This document shows, piece after piece, positions 1-8,992 of a DNA stretch of 64,000 bases. The stretch is from Pseudolabrys sp963742345. Lineage in GTDB: Bacteria; Pseudomonadota; Alphaproteobacteria; Rhizobiales; Xanthobacteraceae. A program made the position numbers and the translations under genes. Numbering within the stretch: the stretch's first letter is position 1; every line of letters begins with the position of its first letter. The notes under the pieces were generated by a model. The model was not told the DNA's origin and searched no databases. It worked only from the letters and a program-made list of their open reading frames with translations. The stretch covers positions 310,001-374,000 of the forward strand of contig CAVULO010000011.1 in assembly GCA_963742345.1 (NCBI GenBank), read 5' to 3'.

Positions 1-948
1 CGCGAAGTCGCGGCAATCCTCGCGCGAGCATTCCAGTGCGCCGAGGCACGCGCGGCGCAGATCCTCGTCGAGCACGCCAACCTGCGCTTGCCCGATGACG
101 TCGCACGGTGCCGCGGCGGGGAATGCCGCGATCGGGACGCCACTCGCCAGTGCCTCCAGCAGCACGAGACCGAACGTATCGGTATGGCTAGGAAACACAA
201 AAACGTCGGCGGCGGCGTAGATTTCAGCCAGAGCTTCGCCGTGCCGCGACCCGACAAACACCGCGTCCTGAAATTTCCGCGCCAGCGCGTTGCGTGCCGG
301 CCCGTCGCCAACCACCAGCTTGGTACCCGGCAGATCGAGTTTGAGGAAAGCTTCAAGGTTCTTTTCCACTGCAAGCCGTCCGACCGTCAAAAAGATCGGC
401 CGCGACAAACCCAAGTCTGCCTTTACGCGCGGGTTGAATAACTCAGCATCGACCCCCCGTGGCCATAGCTTCACGTTCTTGAAGCCGCGCGCGGCAAGCT
501 CGGACGCAAGCGTTGGGGTCGCCGCCAGCACCGCCGCGCCCGGAGCGTGGAAGCGCCGTAACCAGCCCCAGGTCACCTCACTGGTCCAGTGCTCCGGTAC
601 TGGCAGCCGTTCGGCCAGATAATCTGGAAAACGGGTGTGAAAGCTTGTGGTGAACGGCAGATCCCGCCGCAGACAGAGCCGTCTCATCGCATGACCGAGC
701 GGGCCTTCTGTCGCGATATGAATCGCGTCAGGTTGCATTTGCTCAAGGCATCGCTCCACGTTTCCGGGAGTTACCAGAGCCAACCGGATTTCCGGATAAC
801 TCGGCATCGGCAAGGTCCAGAACTGGTCGGGACTGAGGAATTCCATCTCGACACCGAGCGCGCGCGCTTCGCGCGCAACATGGCTCAGAGTGCGAACGAC
901 GCCATTGACCTGCGGGTGCCAGGCGTCCGTGGCGACCAGGATTTTCAT
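1..948 (-). CDS. Glycosyltransferase family 4 (GT-B), 3'-truncated by window edge
   Basis: A 316-codon open frame runs from the ATG at 946-948 to the window edge without a stop, so the C-terminus is missing. The N-terminus (MKILVATDAWHPQVNGVVRT) is the glycine-rich entry of GT4 enzymes. A second-domain donor site is visible as VGRLAVEKN and SHTDTFGLVLLEALASG, the E-x7-E-type motif with Asp in the first position. Related enzymes transfer mannose or glucose from a nucleotide sugar to a lipid or glycan. It starts 4 nt after the stop of the metallophosphatase gene, so the two are probably one operon for glycolipid or envelope glycan synthesis; that role is inferred. Confidence 0.85.
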   Translation of the reverse strand, partial: MKILVATDAWHPQVNGVVRTLSHVAREARALGVEMEFLSPDQFWTLPMPSYPEIRLALVTPGNVERCLEQMQPDAIHIATEGPLGHAMRRLCLRRDLPFTTSFHTRFPDYLAERLPVPEHWTSEVTWGWLRRFHAPGAAVLAATPTLASELAARGFKNVKLWPRGVDAELFNPRVKADLGLSRPIFLTVGRLAVEKNLEAFLKLDLPGTKLVVGDGPARNALARKFQDAVFVGSRHGEALAEIYAAADVFVFPSHTDTFGLVLLEALASGVPIAAFPAAAPCDVIGQAQVGVLDEDLRRACLGALECSREDCRDFA

Positions 949-952
949 GCAC

Positions 953-1753
953 TCAAGCGGCTTCCGCCGCCTGAGCCGGCATCACCGCCGTCTCAGTGTC
1001 ATGGCCGCTGCGTGTCCATGTGATGATCTCAAACTTGCCGTCGTGACCCTCGACAACCGCCGTGCAGCTTTCCACCCAATCACCGCAGTTGATGTAACGC
1101 AGCCCGTATTCGTCGTGCATCGCAGCGGTATGAATGTGGCCGCAGATCACGCCGTCGGCCTGATGATGCCGGGCCTCGGTCGCCAGTGCCTTCTCGAAGG
1201 CACCAATGTAGTTCACGGCGTTCTTGACCTTGAGCTTCGCCCATTTCGACAGCGACCAATATGGCGCCCCGAACACGCGGCGGAAGGCGTTAAAGATGCG
1301 ATTGGCGGTAAGCGCGAACTCGTAGGCCTTGTCGCCGAGCAGCGCTAGCCAACGCGCCTGCGTCACCACAAGATCGAATATGTCACCATGAACGACCAGA
1401 TAACGGCGGCCATCGACGCCCTTGTGAATGGTGTTCTCCACGACTTCGATGCCGCCGAAATGAGTGCCGTAATAGCCGCGCAGGAATTCGTCGTGGTTGC
1501 CGGGGATATAAATAACACGCACACCCTTGCGAGCTTGCCGCAACATTTTTTGCACGACATCGTTGTGCGTCTGTGGCCAGTACCAGGATGAGCGCAATGC
1601 CCAGCCGTCGACGATGTCGCCAACCAGGTAAATCGTTTCAGCCTCGTGGTGACGGAGGAAGTCGAGCAGCCTGTCGGCCTGACAGCCGCGTGTACCCAGA
1701 TGGACGTCGGAGATGAACAGCGCGCGAAACCGTCGCGTGGCGTTGTTCGTCAC
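953..1753 (-). CDS. LpxH-like metallophosphoesterase (UDP-2,3-diacylglucosamine diphosphatase family)
   Basis: This 266-residue protein has the complete calcineurin-type metal site: SDVHLG (D16, H18), GDIVDG (about 45-50), GNHDE (85-89), VHGD (121-124) and GHIHTA (205-210). The family includes LpxH, which cleaves UDP-2,3-diacylglucosamine to lipid X. Many alphaproteobacteria use LpxI for that step, so this may be a paralogue acting on another nucleotide or lipid pyrophosphate. It is the first gene of a tight pair with the downstream glycosyltransferase, which suggests a shared glycolipid substrate. No membrane segment or signal peptide is visible. The family call is firm and the substrate is not. 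Confidence 0.85.
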   Translation of the reverse strand: MTNNATRRFRALFISDVHLGTRGCQADRLLDFLRHHEAETIYLVGDIVDGWALRSSWYWPQTHNDVVQKMLRQARKGVRVIYIPGNHDEFLRGYYGTHFGGIEVVENTIHKGVDGRRYLVVHGDIFDLVVTQARWLALLGDKAYEFALTANRIFNAFRRVFGAPYWSLSKWAKLKVKNAVNYIGAFEKALATEARHHQADGVICGHIHTAAMHDEYGLRYINCGDWVESCTAVVEGHDGKFEIITWTRSGHDTETAVMPAQAAEAA

Positions 1754-1915
1754 GGTGCGGCTGTCTCCGATGCAATGATCATGCGCGACATCTACCAGTC
1801 GCTCTTTTCAGTTTTATGACAACGATGTTTACCTATTTCACACTCTTTGAATCCGCGGCGCCGTCACCTTGACGTGACTCGTACGCAGCACCGGCTTCGA
1901 AGGATGACGACGCAT

Positions 1916-2575
1916 TCAAGCGGCAGCGCTTTGCGCCGCAGCGCGGCGAAACCGGACCAGCGTGTAGACGCCGAGTGGGCTGACCTTGCGCCGCTCAATC
2001 AACTCGGCACCACCATGCTGCTGCGCCCAGGCCACGAGGCGCTGAAACGGAAATTCCGGCCGCAGGCCCAGCTTGCGTGCGTTCTGCGCCAGCAGACGCT
2101 CGACCGCGGCCGCAAGGCCGCGCTCGGAATACAGATGATTGACCAGAATGATTTGGCCGCCGGGCCTCAACACCCGCGCACATTCCGTGAGGACGCGCTC
2201 CGGATCTTCAACCAGCGTGATCACGAATTGGCCGACGACGCAGTCGAATGAGGCATCGTCATACGTCAGTGTATGTGCATCCATCACCGTCAGTTCCTTG
2301 ACGAATGGATAGCGCCCGTTTTTCGTTCGTTCACGGGCGCGGGCAATCATCGGCCCGGAAATGTCGATGCCGGTAATTTCTGTGGTCGCGTCGTAGTCGG
2401 CGAATGACAGCCCGGTGCCGACTCCGATTTCAAGGATCCGCCCGCCCACGTCTCGCGCAGCGCTGGCCGCGGCACGCCGGCCATTGAGGAAGACGGGCCC
2501 GCATAGCGCATCATAGAGAGGCGCCCAGCGGGCATAGGCTTTTTCCATCACTTGGCGCTCAGGATCGCGCTGCAT
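1916..2575 (-). CDS. pmtA: Class I SAM-dependent methyltransferase, PmtA-like (phosphatidylethanolamine N-methyltransferase)
   Basis: I chose the ATG at 2575 because GAGGGAAAC lies just before it and because alignable homology begins there; the open frame extends 20 codons further upstream. Residues about 11-21 (MEKAYARWAPLYD) match the start of rhizobial and Rhodobacter PmtA proteins, followed by SAM motif I EIGVGTG (49-55) and ARVLRPGGQ. PmtA methylates phosphatidylethanolamine stepwise to phosphatidylcholine at the membrane face. The 219-residue length fits. Other small lipid or quinone methyltransferases share this fold, so the symbol is a best guess. It stands alone, divergent from the SDR gene. 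Confidence 0.7.
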   Translation of the reverse strand: MQRDPERQVMEKAYARWAPLYDALCGPVFLNGRRAAASAARDVGGRILEIGVGTGLSFADYDATTEITGIDISGPMIARARERTKNGRYPFVKELTVMDAHTLTYDDASFDCVVGQFVITLVEDPERVLTECARVLRPGGQIILVNHLYSERGLAAAVERLLAQNARKLGLRPEFPFQRLVAWAQQHGGAELIERRKVSPLGVYTLVRFRRAAAQSAAA

Positions 2576-2750
2576 GTTTCCCTCGCGAATCATTCCAGTC
2601 TGCTCGCGACGGGACGTAACAAGCGAGTACGACACTCAGGCGACACGCGTCCTCCTGCCTTCACCAGGGCAAGCCGCTGGTACCGGCAGCTCTGTATCTT
2701 GACGCATCGGCCCCCGCCCCTAACACTCACGCCGACAATAAGGAGCCCCC

Positions 2751-3530
2751 ATGAATCTCGGAATTGCTGGCCGCAAGGCCATTGTTTGCGCATCGAGCCG
2801 CGGCCTCGGCAAAGCCTGCGCGCGCGCACTGGCGGAAGCCGGCTGCGAAGTGGTGATTAACGGGCGGGACGGCAAAAAACTGGAAACCGCCGCTGCCGAG
2901 CTTTCCAGTCTCGCCGGCGTCAAGGTGATTCCGGTCGCCGCCGACGTGGCGACACCCGAGGGTCAAAAGGCGTTGCTGGCCGCCTGTCCGCAGCCGGACA
3001 TTTTGGTCAACAACAATGCCGGCCCACCGATGCGGGATTTCCGCGAGCTCACCCGCCAACAAATGATCGACGGCGTTATCGCCAACATGGTCGTGGCGGT
3101 CGAACTCATTCAGAAGGTCATCGATCCGATGTGCCAGCGGAGGTTCGGGCGCATCGTCAACATTACATCGGGCTCGGTGAAGATGCCGCTCGCTGGCCTC
3201 GATTTATCGTCAGGCGCGCGCGCCGGTTTGACGGCGTTCCTTGCGGGCGTCGCGCGCACGGTCGCGGACAAGAATGTCACCATCAACAATATATTGCCTG
3301 GCGCTTTCGATACCGACCGGTTGCGCGGTGTCTTGAGTAAAACCGCCGAGCAAAAGGGCAAGAGCGTCACCCAGATTGCCGCCGATCGCATCGCGACGAT
3401 TCCAGCCAAGCGCTTCGGCAATCCGGACGAGTTTGGTGCGGCCTGCGCGTTCCTGTGCTCCGCGCATGCCGGGTACATTACCGGACAGAATCTGCTGATC
3501 GACGGCGGTACCTTCAGCGGCGCGTTCTGA
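2751..3530 (+). CDS. SDR-family oxidoreductase with atypical active site
   Basis: The 259-residue product has the Rossmann start CASSRGLG (13-20), the NNNAG motif and a C-terminal GQNLLIDGG typical of FabG-like SDRs that use NAD(P)H. The catalytic Ser is present in NITSGSVK, but where the YxxxK pair should follow the sequence reads LSSGARAGL, so Tyr and Lys appear replaced by Ser and Arg. I recall an SxxxR pattern in a subgroup of alphaproteobacterial SDRs, so it need not be dead. AAGGAGCCCCC precedes the ATG. It is monocistronic and ends at a strong hairpin. The substrate cannot be deduced. Confidence 0.85.
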   Translation: MNLGIAGRKAIVCASSRGLGKACARALAEAGCEVVINGRDGKKLETAAAELSSLAGVKVIPVAADVATPEGQKALLAACPQPDILVNNNAGPPMRDFRELTRQQMIDGVIANMVVAVELIQKVIDPMCQRRFGRIVNITSGSVKMPLAGLDLSSGARAGLTAFLAGVARTVADKNVTINNILPGAFDTDRLRGVLSKTAEQKGKSVTQIAADRIATIPAKRFGNPDEFGAACAFLCSAHAGYITGQNLLIDGGTFSGAF

Positions 3531-3537
3531 AAACACA

Positions 3538-3562
3538 AAGGCCGGCAATCACTGCCGGCCTT
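3538..3562. terminator. Bidirectional hairpin terminator between convergent genes
   Basis: A perfect 10-bp stem (AAGGCCGGCA / TGCCGGCCTT) closes a 5-nt loop between the SDR stop and the FadL stop. Read on the minus strand it is followed by a T-rich run, so it probably serves the FadL gene best and the SDR gene as well. Confidence 0.75.
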
Positions 3563-3585
3563 GCGCCCTTACCCACTGTCGTAGG

Positions 3586-4947
3586 CTATTTCATGTACGG
3601 CCGCTTCAATGTCGGTTCTAAGTCATCGAAACGGACTACAAGCGAGCCCGATATAACATCAGCATGCCCGTTGACGCTGCCGATATAATTGAAAGTGCCA
3701 TTAAAGGACGGATTACCGGACGCTGCCGAAATGTTGATCGGTGTGTCCTTCACCCAGATATGCGAATAGGCGAGATCGAAGTGCACGCCTTTGAAGACCA
3801 GCCAGCTTGCGCCTATCGACCCCCAGAACCGGTCGTTGTCCGGTATAGTTGGTATGCGAACCTGATCGGTGACCGGGGAGATTTCGTAGCCGATGCCACC
3901 GCGCACGGTCAGCCGGTCAGTCCAAATATATTCGGCGCCACCCGAGAAGAACCAGCCATCACGATACTGGAAAGGTATGGTCACAGCTCCACCACCGGCA
4001 CCTGCGAGAACCGTGGCAGGAGCGCCATTGAGCTGCAAGACGGCCGATGTACCGATGCGGCTCCAGTTCGACCATTCCGCGGTGCCAAGCAATGTCCAGC
4101 GCTGATCGAGGCGCTGGCGAATACCAAGCGATACGATGTCGGGCAGATCGATCGTGGTGGTGACAGAGCCGGGCGTCGTTCCCGGCAGACCGTTCGGCGT
4201 GGTCAGCGTGCCATTACCCTTTTGATTGAGGCCCGACCGCCAGCCAAGCCCGATTGTGGTCGTAGGCGTCGGTGTCAAAGTGACGCCGGCGGTGAAGCCA
4301 TAGGCATACCCCGAAGCTCTGAGAATGGCTTGCGCTAACGGCGTTTGGGCGAGGCCTTTCTCCAGACTGGCTTTAGCGTATTGAATTTGTACGCCGGCAC
4401 CAAAGCTGATCCAGTCATTGAACCGATAGGCGATGCTCGGCGTTGCGTTGTATGTCCTCAACTGCGTATCGCCGGCATAGTCGCGGCCAGCCCACACGTC
4501 GGGGAATGTGGCGTTCAGTCCGAACGGAGCGTTGATGGACAAGCCAAACCAGAGATTTGGATTGAACTGATACGAATAGTAGCTCCCGGGAACGAGGGCA
4601 GCTTCGAGGCTATTGGATGCGCCAGGGTAATTAAACGGCGCCGCCGATAAATTAAACGGCGGCACTCCTGTATTACTGGCTGGCGCAGGGGTGTGACTGG
4701 CGAAAGGAAGAATGCCCGACACAGTCGACTCGCTCACAACGCCTTGGAACTGCGTCATGGTCGCCGGATTCCAGAACATCGATGACAGCGCTCCGCCGGC
4801 GGCGATGCCGGCAAAGGACGTGCCCTGCCCGTAAGGACTTTGCTCGCGAATATAGAAACCGCCAGCGGTTGCCTGCGCTGATCCAATGACTAGAAGTCCG
4901 AGCGCGGTGCCCGCGCGCAAGAAGTCAGCCCAGCCCCGACGTGACAT
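3586..4947 (-). CDS. OmpP1/FadL/TodX-family outer membrane transport protein
   Basis: The start is the ATG at 4947, preceded by GGGGGAATCA; the open frame extends four codons further only through a TTG. After a signal peptide ending near ATA-GG, the mature N-terminus GGFYIREQSPYGQGTSFAG is the FadL-type plug entry, followed by SSMFWNPATM (the conserved NPA region). The 453-residue length and alternating aromatic and glycine-rich strands ending in a short C-terminal strand fit a 14-strand barrel. Members move long-chain fatty acids or aromatic hydrocarbons across the outer membrane. No fatty-acid degradation genes are adjacent, so the substrate is open. Confidence 0.9.
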   Translation of the reverse strand: MSRRGWADFLRAGTALGLLVIGSAQATAGGFYIREQSPYGQGTSFAGIAAGGALSSMFWNPATMTQFQGVVSESTVSGILPFASHTPAPASNTGVPPFNLSAAPFNYPGASNSLEAALVPGSYYSYQFNPNLWFGLSINAPFGLNATFPDVWAGRDYAGDTQLRTYNATPSIAYRFNDWISFGAGVQIQYAKASLEKGLAQTPLAQAILRASGYAYGFTAGVTLTPTPTTTIGLGWRSGLNQKGNGTLTTPNGLPGTTPGSVTTTIDLPDIVSLGIRQRLDQRWTLLGTAEWSNWSRIGTSAVLQLNGAPATVLAGAGGGAVTIPFQYRDGWFFSGGAEYIWTDRLTVRGGIGYEISPVTDQVRIPTIPDNDRFWGSIGASWLVFKGVHFDLAYSHIWVKDTPINISAASGNPSFNGTFNYIGSVNGHADVISGSLVVRFDDLEPTLKRPYMK

Positions 4948-5245
4948 TGATTCCCCCAATCAATTCGCGCTCATCCGCCGCGCCCACGGCATCGTGAACG
5001 CAGGCTGTGCACTCTACAATACTGGCAACCGTAAAAATCCTTGGAATGGCGTGAGTTAGAGCAAAATTACGGCGCCTGTTGCGGCTATGACACAGGCGCT
5101 CCCGCACTGCAGCAATTCGGTTTTGGTTGTTCGCCAAAGAGTTAGGAGCTTGCCGCGAACTCGTCAGGTTCGCGCCAGGCCGTCACCGCGCGAGAGGTAT
5201 ACGCATCCTGTCACACGCGCGACCTTGCCCGGTCTTCCGCGAGGA

Positions 5246-5494
5246 TCAGGCGGCGCGGAATTGCACGCCCAACCGCGTCGCCGAACGCCAAATCACTTGG
5301 CAAGGCTGGGTGATTTTGTCGTAGCTGACGACCAGCACAAAGTTATCCGGAATGCCGACCTGGCTCGCGACTTCCAGGCAAGCGCCGGCGGGCGACATAT
5401 TGCGCACGCGGCAATCGATGCCGCTTGAGCGGTTGAAAGTGATGCTGCCCGCTTTTAGAGCGCGCAAGCGTTGGGCTTTGCGTCTTTCGTTCAT
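5246..5494 (-). CDS. PilZ-domain protein (c-di-GMP binding)
   Basis: The 82-residue protein is a single PilZ domain. Both nucleotide-binding signatures are present: RxxxR at residues 5-9 (in ERRKAQR) and NxSxxG at 32-37 (NMSPAG). The start at 5494 has GGAGG six bases upstream. Single-domain PilZ proteins act as c-di-GMP receptors that bind a target enzyme or motor. A GGDEF-EAL protein lies in the window at 46 kb, but there is no evidence that the two work together. The gene stands alone. Confidence 0.85.
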   Translation of the reverse strand: MNERRKAQRLRALKAGSITFNRSSGIDCRVRNMSPAGACLEVASQVGIPDNFVLVVSYDKITQPCQVIWRSATRLGVQFRAA

Positions 5495-5808
5495 TGGTGC
5501 CTCCGTCGATACCGGCGTCCGCACCTCCTGCGTCAGCGCCGTGGCCTTGAACCCAGACGGAAACGGCCGATCGCATCGTAGGTCTGCCTAATTATCGAGC
5601 GATGAAACTGATTATCAAAAGACGCCTATATGTGCAGGAATTCGCTAACCAAAGCACGCGGGCGGCAAAGGTCTGATCCTGCGGGGCTTTTGCCTCGTGA
5701 TCACCCGTGCGCATGCCACAAAGGAGGTTGCCCCCTGCCCGCCGCCATGCATGATGGCGGGACCTACCTTCCACATTAAAAACAGAACTCTCGAGGGAGA
5801 CACTTTCA
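5495..5808. other. Intergenic region, no gene seen
   Basis: This divergent spacer between the PilZ and FAH-family genes contains no convincing reading frame. A GC-rich imperfect hairpin (CCCGCC at 5738-5743 with GGCGGG at 5756-5761) sits in the presumed leader of the FAH gene, about 48 nt before its start. Its role is unknown. Confidence 0.5.
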
Positions 5809-6661
5809 ATGAAGCTTGTCCGCTATGGCGCGCCCGGCCGCGAGAAACCCGGCATCATCGGTGACGATGGCAAGATTCGCGACTTGTCGCGCATCGTGAA
5901 GGACATCGACGGCGAAATGATCGCCTCGGGCGGCCTCACGAAAATAAGAAAGGCCAACCTCAAGCGGATGAAGCCTGTCTCCGGCAAACCACGGCTCGGC
6001 CCCTGCATCGGCAACGTGCGCAACTTCATCGCCATCGGCCTCAACTATTCGGACCACGCCGCGGAAGCCGGCATGCCGATCCCGAAGGAACCGATTATTT
6101 TCAACAAGGCTCCGTCCTGCATCTGCGGGCCGAACGACGACACGATCACGCCGCGCGAGTTCGAGCAAGCTCGACTGGGAAGTCGAGCTGGGCATCGTCA
6201 TCGCCAAGCGCGCGCGCTATCTCACCCAAGACAAGGCGAAGGATGCCATCGCCGGATATTTCCTGGGCAACGACGTGTCCGAGCGCGTCTTCCAAATCGA
6301 GCGCAGCGGCGGCCAGTGGAACAAAGGCAAGAGCTGTGAAACCTTCGGGCCGATCGGACCTTGGTTCGTCACCAAGGACGAGATCCGCGACCCGCAGAAC
6401 CTGAACATGTGGCTCGATGTAAACGGGGAGAAACGTCAGCGCGGCAACACGAAGACCATGATCTTCGGTTGCGAGCACCTGGTGTGGTACTGCTCGCAGT
6501 TTTTCGTGATGGAGCCGGGCGATATCATCATCACCGGTACGCCACCGGGCGTCGGCCTCGGCATGAAGCCTGCGCCGTTGTTTCTGAAACCCGGCGATGT
6601 GGTTACGCTTGGCATCGACAAGCTCGGCGAGCAGAAGCAGAAAGTGGTCGCGGCGAAGTAA
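5809..6661 (+). pseudogene. Fumarylacetoacetate hydrolase-family gene with a frameshift
   Basis: The first 117 codons (MKLVRYG..., with GLNYSDHAAEAG and NDDTITPR) and the rest (LDWEVELGIVI, SCETFGPIGP, GDIIITGTPPGVG) form one family member of about 283 residues, but the second part is in the next frame. The break lies at about 6157-6163: it needs two bases restored (or one removed) between the PR codons and the SKLDWE codons. FAH-family enzymes are Mg-dependent C-C hydrolases, decarboxylases or isomerases acting on acylpyruvates and ring-cleavage products. Because both sides are otherwise clean, the lesion is recent or a sequence error. A perfect terminator follows the stop. Confidence 0.8.
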
Positions 6662-6684
6662 GACAAACAACCAAGCCGATCGAG

Positions 6685-6713
6685 AACCCCTGGGCGAGTC
6701 GCCCGGGGTTTTT
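6685..6713 (+). terminator. Rho-independent terminator after the FAH-family gene
   Basis: AACCCC and GGGCG pair with CGCCC and GGGGTT around an AGT loop, with one bulged T, followed by TTT. It starts 23 nt after the stop codon at 6661. Confidence 0.85.
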
Positions 6714-7001
6714 CATTTAAGCTAACGCTGCCATCTCAGACGAATACGCGTTGCGGCAGGTTGATGGCAACATCGCGGTGAAAAATAGCCGGCCGTTCTT
6801 GCGGCACAAGATACCGCCGCGCTGACACTGCCAGTCGGCGAGACACGACCGTGCGGAAACATACCGTGCTACCACCGAGCTCAATCGGCGCGCGCCGATG
6901 CTTGGCCGGATTTGCAACGTATTGCAGCCCCAATCCCCGTCTCCAATCCCGCGCATCTCGTTTTCTCGGTCGCGTTGCTTGTACAGAGTGAGGAGGGACG
7001 C

Positions 7002-7929
7002 ATGCGAGAACGAAGGTTAATGTTTGCACCGACAATGTTCGCTCTTGTGATGGCCGGCACATTCGCGCAATCGATGCCCACCGCGCGCGGCGATGAATGT
7101 ATCACCAAGCCAAACGCGGCAGCACCGCAAGGCCAGCACTGGTACTACCGGATCGATCACTCAAATAATCGCCAATGCTGGCGGTTAGGCCCGGAAGGAA
7201 TACCTGTCCTCAAGAACGCATCAAGGGCTGAAAAAACACCGGCATCTGAGGCAATCCCCCAATCGGCATTGCCGCCGCAAGTGCAGACACCCGTGACGAC
7301 GACATCGGCAATCGCATCGGCCGATTCCGCGTTCGACAGCAATGTTGCTGAAACAACCGGGTCGGTGCGATGGCCCGAGGCGCCGATCTTGCCGGAGCTG
7401 CCGCGTTCCCCGCAGCCGATGCCACAACCCATCCCCGCCGAGTTCGACTCAAACGGCCAATACGATCGCCTCCGCGCCACCCGTGGAAAGCCATGCCCCG
7501 GTGAGCAATCGTGTCGAGGAGCCGCAACGGCGCGCAGCCACGCGACTTTTACCCGCGGCACCGAAGAGCGCCGTCGAAGTCGATCACACCTTCGCGTTGC
7601 TTATGATCATGTTTGCGGTGCTCGCCGTTGCCGGCCCGATTTTCCACTATGCCGAACGGCGGCGTCAGCGCGAGGCCAGCAATTTCCAGGTTCCGCGTTG
7701 GGCGCGCGTGGTGGCCTTGAACGCGCCTACTCCCCGCATTCGCTTGCCTCTTCCGCTGGATCCCGAGATTGGAACCCGAGGCGTCCCAGTGCCTCTGAGA
7801 GTGTCTGACCAAACCGAAAGGCTGACGCACGCGCTGCAACAGCTCGTGGATCGGCTGCAAACACATCGGTCCGCCGTCACGTTTTCGCCCGGGCGGACTG
7901 GCATCGAGATGATGAAAGGCGCGCGATAG
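7002..7929 (+). pseudogene. Conserved hypothetical exported/membrane protein gene with a frameshift
   Basis: A signal peptide (MRERRLMFAPTMFALVMAGT) follows a strong GAGGAGGG site. The N-terminal part contains GQHWYYRIDHSNNRQCWRL, then a Pro-rich linker to PAEFDSNG. From about 7458 the plausible sequence continues in the next frame as NTIASAPPVESHAPVSNR, then a membrane segment (HTFALLMIMFAVLAVAGPI) and a basic tail up to the TAG at 7927-7929. Codon character and continuity support one gene of about 309 codons with a +1 or -2 shift. Similar exported proteins occur in Bradyrhizobium-type genomes as I recall them; the function is unknown. Confidence 0.6.
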
Positions 7930-7955
7930 CGCGCGCTCCGAGCCCGCCAATCAAA

Positions 7956-8276
7956 TCAATAGCAGCGGTCCCAACAGTAAGTTCCGGAATAAACGCAGGC
8001 CACATACGAACCGAAGGGGCAGAAATTTGCCCTCCCCTCCATCGAGCCGCCACTTCCATAATAGCCAGCGTAGTTGCTGTAACGATTGTGGCGGTGTTGG
8101 CGGGAATGCTTGCATCCGTCAGGTCCGCGATGGACGCCACCACGACATCCGTCAGCGACCGTGGTTATCAGGCTGACCTGCTTTAGGTCAAAACGATCGA
8201 CCGGCATTGTGTGCGCGGCGGCGACGCCCGCAATGTTCAATGCGACGGCAAAAACAAGCGAAAAAAGCTTGTCCAT
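7956..8276 (-). CDS. Small exported Cys/His/Gly-rich protein (GCG_CRPN-like)
   Basis: The ATG at 8276 follows GAGGAGGAAACAG. A signal peptide (MDKLFSLVFAVALNIAGVAAA) leads to a 106-residue product with a motif DGCRGGVHRGPDGCK, like the GCG_CRPN prefix of rhizobial small secreted proteins, then Arg/His/Tyr/Gly-rich sequence and a Cys-containing tail (CPFGSYVACVYSGTYCWDRC). Six cysteines in the mature part suggest disulfides in the periplasm or outside the cell. No function is known to me. Confidence 0.65.
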   Translation of the reverse strand: MDKLFSLVFAVALNIAGVAAAHTMPVDRFDLKQVSLITTVADGCRGGVHRGPDGCKHSRQHRHNRYSNYAGYYGSGGSMEGRANFCPFGSYVACVYSGTYCWDRCY

Positions 8277-8469
8277 CTGTTTCCTCCTCAAACCGAACAT
8301 GCTCCGCATGGTGGAGCATATAACGCATTGCCACGTATCAACGCGCCGCAGGCCTGGTTAAGCTTGATTCTTCAGGTTAACGTGTGAGTATCGTTGTGAC
8401 GTGCGCTCATGCGGGTAGCATTTTATAGGTGGACAGTACTCGCGACAGCGCGAGCGGGGAGAACACTTC

Positions 8470-8823
8470 ATGAGACGCATCTATCGGATGACGCTCATCG
8501 CGGCGCTTGCGGCCTTGGCAACAAATGCATCTGCTCAGTCGCTGCAAGAGAGCCGCTATGAAATGGTGACCACTCAACAAGACCAGAATGTCTCCTTCGG
8601 TGCTGGCGCTCGCGCGCGCCGCCATTATCCCGGCTGGCAAAATCAAAATCCCGATTGGCAAAGACCAACGGGCCAGGTGGTCATTTTGGATAAGCGGACC
8701 GGCCAGTTGTGGTCCTGGTATGAGTCGTTGCAGTCGGTCATGTACCTCGGACAAATATTCCCGGTTGCCGGACCAGGCCCATTTGCCCGCATTATCCAGG
8801 TTCCCGAGGAAAAAGCGCGCTAG
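8470..8823 (+). CDS. Hypothetical exported protein
   Basis: The 117-residue product starts with a clear signal peptide (MRRIYRMTLIAALAALATNASA-QS). The mature part has a Trp/Asn-rich stretch (PGWQNQNPDWQRPTGQ) followed by VVILDKRTGQLWSWYES, which resembles the single beta-hairpin repeats seen in small periplasmic proteins. GCGGGGAG lies upstream of the ATG. It is divergent from the Cys-rich exported gene. I do not recognise a family. Confidence 0.6.
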   Translation: MRRIYRMTLIAALAALATNASAQSLQESRYEMVTTQQDQNVSFGAGARARRHYPGWQNQNPDWQRPTGQVVILDKRTGQLWSWYESLQSVMYLGQIFPVAGPGPFARIIQVPEEKAR

Positions 8824-8932
8824 CGACTTGCAGAATTCACCGGCCGCAAAGCTGATTTGTCTATAGGGACTTAACCAACCGCGCTTTTGTGATTTGCCAT
8901 TGGCAGTCAGTCCGTACGAGCGTTAGGCACGA

Positions 8933-8951
8933 GCAGTGACAGTGTCACTGC
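8933..8951. promoter_or_regulatory. Near-perfect operator-like inverted repeat
   Basis: GCAGTGACA and TGTCACTGC flank a single G, a 9-1-9 dyad about 41 nt before the start of the His-rich exported protein. The compact form suits a dimeric repressor or activator; the regulator is unknown. Confidence 0.45.
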
Positions 8952-8992
8952 GTCGCATTTAATTTTAACGCGGTCGAGATTTGGGCACTCGT

